A DNA stretch of 64,000 nt from Thiorhodovibrio winogradskyi (GTDB lineage: Bacteria > Pseudomonadota > Gammaproteobacteria > Chromatiales > Chromatiaceae). The translations under genes and the position numbers were made by a program. This document shows positions 57,217-64,000 of this stretch, piece by piece; the first letter of the stretch is position 1; each line of letters opens with the position of its first letter. The notes beneath the pieces were generated by a model, which saw only the letters and a list, made by a program, of their open reading frames with translations, did not search any database and was not told where the DNA came from. Location of the stretch: positions 4,723,531-4,787,530 of the forward strand of contig NZ_CP121472.1 in assembly GCF_036208045.1 (NCBI RefSeq), given 5' to 3'.

Positions 57217-59682
57217 ATGCCAGCGGACAACCCGCGATTACAACTCGCCCAAGCTTTCGTGCGCGACACCAACCGCAGCATTTTCCTGACCGGGAAGGCG
57301 GGCACGGGCAAGACTACCTTTCTGCACAGCCTGAAGGCCGAGTTGCCCAAGCGCATGGTGGTGACGGCACCGACCGGGGTGGCGGCCATTAATGCCGGGG
57401 GCGTGACCCTGCATTCCTTCTTTCAGCTGCCCTTTGGTCCCTTCGTGCCCGGCAGCGAGGCGCGGCGCCAGGCGGGGGAGCGGCGCTTCAGTCGCCAGAA
57501 GCGCGACATCATCGCCAGCCTGGATTTGTTGATTATCGACGAGATCAGCATGGTGCGCGCCGATCTGCTCGACGCGGTCGACTTCATGCTGCGCCGCGAG
57601 CGCGCGAGCGATGCGCCCTTTGGTGGCGTGCAATTGCTCATGATTGGCGATCTGCATCAACTCGCGCCCGTGGTGCCGGATCAAGATTGGGCGATGCTGC
57701 GTGAGCACTATGCGACCGGGTATTTTTTTAGCAGCCGCGCGCTGGCGGCCTTGGATCTGGTGCCCATTGAGCTGACGCGGATCTATCGCCAGTCGGATAC
57801 TGACTTTATCGACTTGCTCAACGCGGTGCGCGACAACCAGCTTGATGAAAGCTCGCTCGCGCGGCTCAATGCCCGTTACCAGCCCGGCTTCAAACCTTCT
57901 GAGTCGGATGGTTATATTACCCTGACCACCCATAACCGCGCCGCCGACCACATCAACGACACCCGCCTGCGGGCGCTGGCCGGCAAGCCACGCCAGTTCG
58001 AGGCCGAGATCGAGGACGACTACCCGGCGCACAGCTATCCGACCGCCGCCACACTGACCCTCAAGCAGGGCGCGCAGGTGATGTTCGTGCGCAACGACAG
58101 CGGCGAGGACAAGCGTTATTTCAATGGCAAGATCGGCACCGTCACCCACCTTGGGCGCGAGCGCATCCGGGTGCGCTGCCCTGGAGACGAGGCTGACATC
58201 GAGGTCGAGCCCGCCACCTGGGAGAACATCCGCTACAGCATCGCCCCGGAGACCAAGGCCATCACCGAGGAGGTGATCGGCAAGTTCACCCAATATCCGC
58301 TGCGACTGGCCTGGGCGATTACCATTCACAAAAGCCAGGGGCTCACCTTCGAGCGCGCCATTATCGACGCCGCCGCCGCTTTCTCCCACGGCCAGGTCTA
58401 TGTGGGCCTGAGCCGTTGCAAGACGCTCGAGGGCCTGGTGCTGAGCGCTCCCATCCCGCGTCATGCGGTCAAGACCGACCAGCGCGTCTGCCACTATGTC
58501 GACGCGGCCACCCGGCAAGCGCCCACCCCGGAGCAGCTCAAGGCCGCACGCATCGACTACCAGCAGCGACTGCTGCGCGAATGCTGGGATTTCGACCTGC
58601 TTGGTGCCCAGCTGCGCAGGCTACTCGGCCTGCTGCGCGGCAATTATCGAGTGATCGATTTGCGTGCTCCGGGCGACGTCGAGCCTATTGTGACCATGAA
58701 CGCGCTGGAGCAACAAACCAGCGCGGAAGTCATCATCGTCAGCACCAAATTCCGCCGCGAGTTGCACGCCCGCTTTTGCGCGGACCGAATGCCCGAGGAT
58801 GATCCGGAGTTGCAGGAACGGTTGCGCAAGGCTTCCATCTACTTCTCCGAAAAGCTCGCCGAGGGACTCAGTCCCTGGCTCGTCGCTTTCGAATTTGAGA
58901 CCGACAGCAAGGCACTGCGCAAAACCCTCGGTCAGGCCGTCGATGAGCTGCGCAAGCTGCTCGCGATCAAAACCGCCGGCATCACGAGCTGCCGGGAGGG
59001 ATTCTCGGCCAACGCCTATCTAGCAGCGGTGGCCAAGGCAAAGATCGACGAGCCGCCTGGTGGATCGCGGCCCAAAAAAGGCTCGGGCGCGCGACCTGAT
59101 CAAGGCAAGGATGACGCCCTGCTCGCAGCCCTGCGCCGCTGGCGCGCCGAGAAAGAAGCCGAAGAAGAACGCAAGGGAGAAACCCGCTATCGGATTCTGA
59201 CCCGCGCCGTGCTGCGAGAGATCGCCGCCACCCTGCCGGGCAGCCTGGATGCCCTGGCCGCCATCCGAGGCATCGGCGCGCGCACCGCCGAGCGCTATGG
59301 CGCGGAGATTCTTCAGCTTGTCGCTCAGCATCCGGCTCCGTCAGAGCCGCCGGAACAGCGCAAGAAAAAAGCCCAGGATGGCGACACCCGCCTGATCAGC
59401 TATCGCCTGCACCAAGAAGGTATCAGCATCGCTGACATCGCCACCCAGCGATCATTAAAGCCCACCACCATCGAAAGCCATTTGGCTTATTACATCGGCA
59501 CTGGCAAGCTCACCGTCACCGACTTTGTCAGCGAGGACAAACTCGCGCGCATCGTCGCTGTATTTACCGAGACGGGAACCGAAAGGCTCACGCCGGCCAA
59601 GGAGAAGCTTGGCGACGATGTATCTTACGGCGAACTGAGGATGGTCCAGGCTCATCTGAGGCGCCATCCGCATGGGCGCTAG
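57217..59682 (+). CDS. Pif1-type SF1 helicase with HRDC and HTH domains
   Basis: An 821-residue protein. The N-terminal AAA/SF1 helicase core has Walker A FLTGKAGTGKTTFLHSL near residue 30, TAPTGVAAINAGGVTLHSFF, Walker B LLIIDEISMVRADLLDAVD and MIGDLHQLAPVV. Its second domain contains YPLRLAWAITIHKSQGLTFERAIID and VYVGLSRCKTLEGL (UvrD_C_2-like). The C-terminal part has an HRDC domain near 648-704 (LREIAATLPGSLDALAAIRGIGARTAERYG) and a helix-turn-helix near 723-760 (GISIADIATQRSLKPTTIESHLAYY). It is likely a DNA helicase for unusual structures or recombination. It starts 102 bp after the Uma2 gene. Confidence 0.9.
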   Translation: MPADNPRLQLAQAFVRDTNRSIFLTGKAGTGKTTFLHSLKAELPKRMVVTAPTGVAAINAGGVTLHSFFQLPFGPFVPGSEARRQAGERRFSRQKRDIIASLDLLIIDEISMVRADLLDAVDFMLRRERASDAPFGGVQLLMIGDLHQLAPVVPDQDWAMLREHYATGYFFSSRALAALDLVPIELTRIYRQSDTDFIDLLNAVRDNQLDESSLARLNARYQPGFKPSESDGYITLTTHNRAADHINDTRLRALAGKPRQFEAEIEDDYPAHSYPTAATLTLKQGAQVMFVRNDSGEDKRYFNGKIGTVTHLGRERIRVRCPGDEADIEVEPATWENIRYSIAPETKAITEEVIGKFTQYPLRLAWAITIHKSQGLTFERAIIDAAAAFSHGQVYVGLSRCKTLEGLVLSAPIPRHAVKTDQRVCHYVDAATRQAPTPEQLKAARIDYQQRLLRECWDFDLLGAQLRRLLGLLRGNYRVIDLRAPGDVEPIVTMNALEQQTSAEVIIVSTKFRRELHARFCADRMPEDDPELQERLRKASIYFSEKLAEGLSPWLVAFEFETDSKALRKTLGQAVDELRKLLAIKTAGITSCREGFSANAYLAAVAKAKIDEPPGGSRPKKGSGARPDQGKDDALLAALRRWRAEKEAEEERKGETRYRILTRAVLREIAATLPGSLDALAAIRGIGARTAERYGAEILQLVAQHPAPSEPPEQRKKKAQDGDTRLISYRLHQEGISIADIATQRSLKPTTIESHLAYYIGTGKLTVTDFVSEDKLARIVAVFTETGTERLTPAKEKLGDDVSYGELRMVQAHLRRHPHGR

Positions 59683-59920
59683 CCTACCGGGTTGCCAACC
59701 TGTCCCAAGAAGACACAAGAAGTCACAAGAAATCCCATGCTCAATGCCTATCCCGAATCCGCCAAGCCGACCACACTGTCCATTGCACAGCACTCATGAT
59801 TCTGATTTTTATATTTTTTAATCTGGCGCCATTTGAGTTTGCCTGATCATCTGATGAAGACACCCAGAGCGGCGGGATTGGACAAGGCCGGCGCAATTGT
59901 CGCTAAACAAGGAGATGCTC

Positions 59921-61000
59921 ATGCCTAACCTCATCTCTGTCATCGTCGCATTGGCGATCAGCCTTGGCGCATCTGACAGTTTCGCCGCCTGCCTCGGCAG
60001 TGCATCCGTCCATCCGGAGTGCCGCTATCCCAAAGGCGATGGCTGGTGCGCGACGCACGCCAATGATCGCCACTACGCCTACGCTGGCAAATGCCTGGAA
60101 GACTCAGGCAAGATGAATCTTGAAGGTCGCGCACCCTTCAACTGGTTCGGCTTCGCGGAACTCGGTGGCGCACTGCGAGGGCACATCGACCTGGGCACCT
60201 TCGACAATCCCGATGAAGTTGGTTTCGCACTCATCAGGCTCGGTGAGAACACGCCCGCGGGCGAAACCGATGCGCTGCTTGTCTATCGCTTTGATCGCAT
60301 GTGGTGCGGCATGGCTGGATGCGATTTACGCATTTTTTCTACCCATCCGGACAGGAGGTCTAAGCCCCTGTTCTCGGTCAGCGCGGGTGGCGGCCGGGGG
60401 GAAAGCGGCACTCTGCAAACCGGACTCACTTTGGGCGAGAGCCATCGCAACGGCATGCGCAATCTGCTGATCGACCGCTCCGTCATCTGGTCATGGAACG
60501 GCCAGGAGTACACTATCGAGCCCGCAACCCGCGGCACCTTCACCGGGGCAGTCCCGGCCCCGGCAGCCGCTGGATACGGCTCGAACTACACCTTCTGGGG
60601 CGAAAAAGCCAGCACGGATATGTTGCCAACGGCAGCGCTAACGGTCGAGAACCCGCCCGGGGTCACCTTCCTGGTGTCCTGTTTTTTCAATGCGCATGAA
60701 AAATACATGATTTCCCTGGAAGTCGCCGTCAATCAAAACGCCGAAAAGACCCCCGCCGTCCTCGAACCCTGGAAAAGCCCGGAACTCGACGAAGAAATGG
60801 CCTGCAATCTTTGTTTCCAGGGGGACTGTGAGGATACCAAACTGGAGATGAACGCCATGACCGGCAATTTCACCAAGGAGTTGTCCTTCGGAAGGGTTCC
60901 AGAGGAAGCGCGGCTCGATATCGCGCTCGCCTGCGATGCGATCAGCATGACCTGGACCGGAAACAACATGCTGCCGGCGCTCTGTAACATCGGAGACTGA
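59921..61000 (+). CDS. Secreted Cys-containing protein of unknown function
   Basis: A 359-residue protein with a signal peptide (MPNLISVIVALAISLGASDSFA, cleavage before ACLG) and ten or more Cys in the mature part, for example CLGSASVHPECRYPKGDGWC and ACNLCFQGDC, which suggests disulfides. The composition is Gly/Asp-rich and predicted beta. I recognise no family. AAGGAG lies 6 nt before the ATG. The 238-bp upstream gap contains direct CACAAGAA repeats and no obvious promoter. Confidence 0.75.
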   Translation: MPNLISVIVALAISLGASDSFAACLGSASVHPECRYPKGDGWCATHANDRHYAYAGKCLEDSGKMNLEGRAPFNWFGFAELGGALRGHIDLGTFDNPDEVGFALIRLGENTPAGETDALLVYRFDRMWCGMAGCDLRIFSTHPDRRSKPLFSVSAGGGRGESGTLQTGLTLGESHRNGMRNLLIDRSVIWSWNGQEYTIEPATRGTFTGAVPAPAAAGYGSNYTFWGEKASTDMLPTAALTVENPPGVTFLVSCFFNAHEKYMISLEVAVNQNAEKTPAVLEPWKSPELDEEMACNLCFQGDCEDTKLEMNAMTGNFTKELSFGRVPEEARLDIALACDAISMTWTGNNMLPALCNIGD

Positions 61001-61031
61001 TGAGACATGGCCGTGGGGTCCTGGTGGCTCA

Positions 61032-61754
61032 TCAAGGATTGAGCCGACGCAGGTAGCCTTCGCCACCAAGCTGGCGCATTTGCTGGCGGATCCAGCGCGT
61101 GCGCTGTCGCACTTTGTTTGATGGCTGATCGAGCCGATACATTCGCGGGTTGGGCAGAACGGCGGCCATGCGCGCAGCCTGGTCGGGGCTGATGACCGCG
61201 GCCGGGCGGTCAAAATAGCGCCAACTCGCGGCACCGACGCCATAGGTGTCGGCGCTGAATTGGGCGATGTTCAGGTAGAGCTCCAGAATACGTTCTTTGG
61301 ATAACAGCGTTTCCAACAGCAGGGTGAACCAGACCTCAAGCACCTTGCGAACATAATCCCGACCGCCCCACAAAAACAGATTCTTGGCTGTCTGCTGGCT
61401 GATGGTGCTGGCACCACGCAGGCGCCCGCCTTGGCGAAAGCGTTTCCAGGCGGCCTGGAGTTCGATCAGGTCGAAGCCGCGATGGTTTGGATAGCGCTGG
61501 TCCTCCGCCGCCATCACCGCGAGTTTGAGCGACGGGGCGATGGCATCCCAATCGGTCCACTCATAATGCAGCTCAAACCCGGGCGGCTCGCCCTTAGCCA
61601 GGCTCGCCGCAAACCAATGTTGCAGCATAAAGGCCGAGGTGGGCGGATTAACCCAACGCAGGGCCCCGACCGCCAGGATAGAGAGCAGCAGCAGGCAAGC
61701 GATCAGCAACGCCAGCCCGCGCGCCAGGCGGCTGAAAAGGGAGGTGCTTTTCAT
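61032..61754 (-). CDS. mtgA: Monofunctional peptidoglycan glycosyltransferase MtgA
   Basis: Inner-membrane GT51 glycosyltransferase of about 240 residues that polymerises lipid II. One N-terminal helix (about 12-32) precedes the catalytic-Glu motif AAEDQRYPNHRGFD, RGASTISQQTAKNLFL and KERILELYLNIAQF. The ATG at 61754 is chosen; a TTG at 61772 is in frame. It converges with the preceding secreted-protein gene. Confidence 0.95.
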   Translation of the reverse strand: MKSTSLFSRLARGLALLIACLLLLSILAVGALRWVNPPTSAFMLQHWFAASLAKGEPPGFELHYEWTDWDAIAPSLKLAVMAAEDQRYPNHRGFDLIELQAAWKRFRQGGRLRGASTISQQTAKNLFLWGGRDYVRKVLEVWFTLLLETLLSKERILELYLNIAQFSADTYGVGAASWRYFDRPAAVISPDQAARMAAVLPNPRMYRLDQPSNKVRQRTRWIRQQMRQLGGEGYLRRLNP

Positions 61755-62107
61755 CCGCGAACTGATCGACAATGAATAACCCAGCGACGGTCGACTTGTC
61801 GGGGCGAATGGAGGCGCCCACTCGGCATCGGCATGGTGGCAAATGATGCTACGGGAAACACCTAAACGGGCTGTAATCTTTTCGCATGGTCATGTTAAAA
61901 CAGATGATCCTAGGCTTGAGCCCAGTCTTGATCCTGAGCTGGGCTGGGGACTCGGGACTGGTTGCGCGACCACAAGCCTGCTACCGTGAACCAGCAACCG
62001 GGTTTTCGGGGGCACCGGAATGACCGGAACCATGAGCCTTCGCGCGAGCCGCGTGCGGAAAGATGGATCTCAGTGCGCCGGACCAGGATACTGAACGGAG
62101 ATTTTGC
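61755..62107. other. Divergent mtgA/moxR intergenic region
   Basis: A 353-bp gene-free stretch. It contains one inverted repeat, AGCCCAG (61919-61925) and CTGGGCT (61939-61945), with a 13-nt loop. I see no promoter with good spacing and no RNA gene. Confidence 0.5.
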
Positions 62108-63172
62108 ATGACAGCGACTCAAACACCAAGGGCCAGCGCTCCGGCATCCCAAGCCGCCGCTGTGGCTGCAACGGCGCCAGCAGCAGCACCGGCGGCGGCC
62201 GTGGCCAAGACCGCCGCCGCCTTCGCCGAACTGCGCACCCAACTCTCCGCGCGCATCGTCGGACAAGAGGCGCTGATCGAGCGACTGCTAATCGCCTTGC
62301 TCGCCTCCGGGCATCTACTGGTGGAGGGCGCGCCTGGTCTGGCCAAGACATCGGCCATTCAGGCGCTGGCCGCGCGCATTGAGGGCAATTTTCAACGCGT
62401 GCAGTTCACCCCCGATCTGCTCCCGGGCGATCTCACCGGCACTGACATCTACCGTCCGGAAACCGGCGAGTTTCAGTTCCAGCCCGGGCCGCTGTTTCAC
62501 AACCTGGTGCTGGCCGATGAAGTCAACCGCGCACCGGCCAAGGTGCAGTCGGCCCTGCTTGAGGCCATGGGCGAGCGCCAGATCACCGTCGGCGGGCGCA
62601 CCTATCGCCTGGCCGAACCTTTTCTGGTCATGGCGACCCAAAACCCCATCGAGCAGGAAGGCACCTATCCGCTGCCCGAGGCGCAGCTGGATCGCTTTCT
62701 GATGCATGTGCGGGTGGATTACCCGGACCCGCGTGCCGAGCGCCAGATTCTAGCCATCGCCCGCGCCGAAATGCGCGGGCGCGCCCATGGCGAACCGCCA
62801 CCGGCGACCCTGGTCAGCCAGGCGCAGGTGTTGGCCGCGCGCGATCAGGCCATGGATCTGCACATGGCTGAGAACCTGGAAGAGTATCTGGTGCAACTGG
62901 TGCTGGCCACCCGCGACCCCGCCCCCTACGACAGCGACCTGGCGCGCCTGGTGGACTATGGTGCCAGCCCGCGCGCCACCATCGCGCTGGATCGCTGCGC
63001 CCGCGCCCGCGCCTGGCTGCGCGGGGCCGATTTTGTCACGCCCGAGGACATACACGCCGTGGTCTTCGATGTGATGCGCCACCGGGTGCTGATGAGCTAC
63101 GCCGCCGAAGCCGAGGGCATGACCGTGGATCGCTTCGTGGCGGAACTGATCAAGCGTGTGCCTTTGATTTGA
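62108..63172 (+). CDS. MoxR-family AAA+ ATPase (third of three)
   Basis: ATPase of 354 residues. A 40-residue Ala/Pro-rich N-terminus precedes Walker A EGAPGLAKTSAIQALAAR, RVQFTPDLLPGDLTGTDIY, Walker B LVLADEVNRAPAKVQSALLEAMGE and VMATQNPIEQEGTYPLPEAQLDRF. GGAG lies 8 nt before the ATG. It is followed 8 bp later by a DUF58 gene, so this is a second MoxR-DUF58 module, distinct in sequence from the one near 40 kb. Confidence 0.93.
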   Translation: MTATQTPRASAPASQAAAVAATAPAAAPAAAVAKTAAAFAELRTQLSARIVGQEALIERLLIALLASGHLLVEGAPGLAKTSAIQALAARIEGNFQRVQFTPDLLPGDLTGTDIYRPETGEFQFQPGPLFHNLVLADEVNRAPAKVQSALLEAMGERQITVGGRTYRLAEPFLVMATQNPIEQEGTYPLPEAQLDRFLMHVRVDYPDPRAERQILAIARAEMRGRAHGEPPPATLVSQAQVLAARDQAMDLHMAENLEEYLVQLVLATRDPAPYDSDLARLVDYGASPRATIALDRCARARAWLRGADFVTPEDIHAVVFDVMRHRVLMSYAAEAEGMTVDRFVAELIKRVPLI

Positions 63173-63180
63173 GCGGCTCC

Positions 63181-64000
63181 ATGACAACAATCGCCCCCGA
63201 TGCCGACTGGCGTGTCGATGCCGGCGATCTGATCGCCCAGCGCGCACTGGCGAGCCGCCTGAGCCAGCAGCCCCGGCATCGCACCCGCTCCGTTCTTACC
63301 GGCCAGCATCGCTCGCGCCTGCGCGGACGTGGCATGGACTATCGCGAATCGCGTCATTATCAGGCTGGCGATGACATTCGCAACATGGACTGGCGCATCA
63401 CCGCCCGCGCTGGCCATGCTCATGTCAAGGTGTTTGACGAGGAGCGCGAGCGCCCGGTCATGGTGGTCGCCGACTTCGGCCCCAGCATGTTCTTCGCCAG
63501 TCGCGGCGCTTTCAAGTCGGTCATGGCCGCGCGCCTGGCGGCCCTCATCGGCTGGGCAGCGGTGCAGCACGGAGATCGCATCGGCGCTTTCCTGGTTCCC
63601 ACGCTCCAGCGTGGGAACCCGCCTCAGCACGGCGGCCCGATCGAACTGCAACCCAGCGGTGGTCGGCGCGGTCAGATGCGACTGATTCGCGCCCTGGTCG
63701 CCACCGGCGATCCGGAGCCGGGACTGGCCGCCAGTGCCGATGCTGGCAACCTCAACCTGGCACTGGCACGCCTGCGCCAGGTGATACGCCCCGGCACCCT
63801 GGTCTGGCTGTTGTCGGACTTCGCCGGCGCCGATGACGAGACCGAACGTCATCTCAGCCAACTGGCCAGGCACAACAGCCTGCTGGCCATCGAGATTCTC
63901 GACGCCCTCGAACTGGCGCCTCCACCGCCAGGGCGTTACCGCATTAGCGACGGCCGGCGCGGCGGCTTGCTCGATACGCTAAGCGGGCGTCGGCGCGCGG
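63181..64000 (+). CDS. DUF58-domain protein (cut by the right edge)
   Basis: At least 273 residues of a soluble DUF58 protein without N-terminal helices. The signature is MDYRESRHYQAGDDIRNMDWRITARAGHAHVKVFDEERERPVMVVADFGPSM. Around residue 140 the peptide FLVPTLQRGNPPQ is encoded by a REP-like palindrome inserted in frame. It is downstream of MoxR and continues past the window. Confidence 0.9.
   Translation, partial: MTTIAPDADWRVDAGDLIAQRALASRLSQQPRHRTRSVLTGQHRSRLRGRGMDYRESRHYQAGDDIRNMDWRITARAGHAHVKVFDEERERPVMVVADFGPSMFFASRGAFKSVMAARLAALIGWAAVQHGDRIGAFLVPTLQRGNPPQHGGPIELQPSGGRRGQMRLIRALVATGDPEPGLAASADAGNLNLALARLRQVIRPGTLVWLLSDFAGADDETERHLSQLARHNSLLAIEILDALELAPPPPGRYRISDGRRGGLLDTLSGRRRA
63594..63619. 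repeat. REP-like palindrome inside the DUF58 reading frame
   Basis: GGTTCCCACGCT (63594-63605) and AGCGTGGGAACC (63608-63619) are perfect 12-bp arms around 2 nt. This core is familiar as a dispersed palindromic repeat in many proteobacterial genomes; here it is translated as VPTLQRGN. Confidence 0.8.

Overview
The window comes from a purple sulfur bacterium (Chromatiaceae, Gammaproteobacteria). The evidence is a carotenoid/bacteriochlorophyll/reaction-centre superoperon in the order crtE-crtF-bchC-bchX-bchY-bchZ-pufB-pufA-pufL-pufM-pufC, followed by two further pufBA pairs, together with typical gammaproteobacterial housekeeping clusters (ndk-rlmN, smc-zipA-ligA, miaB-ybeZ-ybeY-ybeX). Three LH1 pufBA pairs and alpha subunits keeping a W-L-(D/N)-D-G-I motif (similar to the Ca2+-binding W-L-D-D-N-I of Thermochromatium tepidum) suggest a near-infrared-shifted LH1, as in Thiorhodovibrio-like organisms; the genus is a guess. 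No rRNA, tRNA or CRISPR array was seen.

Layout. 1-2.8 kb: rlmN (cut by the edge), ndk, a DHH phosphoesterase and a small membrane protein. 2.9-6.9 kb: a multiheme cytochrome module, with an octaheme hydroxylamine-oxidoreductase-like protein and a NapC/NirT-type quinol dehydrogenase on the minus strand, and a divergent pentaheme c554-like cytochrome. A perfect 18-bp palindrome lies in the shared upstream region. 7.1-11.7 kb: cobT with an apparent non-AUG start, a Cys-rich small-domain protein, a nucleotide-sugar epimerase, a shortened DUF29 protein, an FGGY kinase and queF. 12-18.9 kb: smc, zipA, ligA and a conserved small ORF. 19-34.9 kb: the photosynthesis cluster, with likely PpsR/CrtJ operators on the crtE and bchC promoters, an mRNA hairpin between pufA and pufL and a terminator after the last pufA. 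The crtD-crtC pair is transcribed divergently from crtE.

35-47 kb: an HDOD-GAF regulator, a TgpA/DUF58/MoxR module, an orphan FeoA, the miaB-ybeZYX operon and a CoA-disulfide-reductase/rhodanese fusion. 47.4-55.7 kb: a very large PAS/GGDEF/EAL protein whose periplasmic part carries a c-type heme motif, a BepA-like metalloprotease and an AAA/VWA pair. 55.9-61 kb: the remnant of a REP-associated transposase, a Uma2-family protein, a Pif1-type helicase with HRDC and HTH domains, and an unrecognised secreted protein. 61-64 kb: mtgA, then a second MoxR-DUF58 module running off the right edge, with a REP-like palindrome inside its reading frame.

How it fits together: crtE, crtF, crtD and crtC supply methoxylated carotenoids of the spirilloxanthin type, bchC/X/Y/Z complete bacteriochlorophyll a, and puf genes make the LH1-reaction centre with its tetraheme cytochrome. 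The multiheme module probably exchanges electrons between the quinone pool and a nitrogen (or sulfur) oxyanion. Short tandem repeats with heptameric or 12-bp periods recur in and around the photosynthesis cluster.
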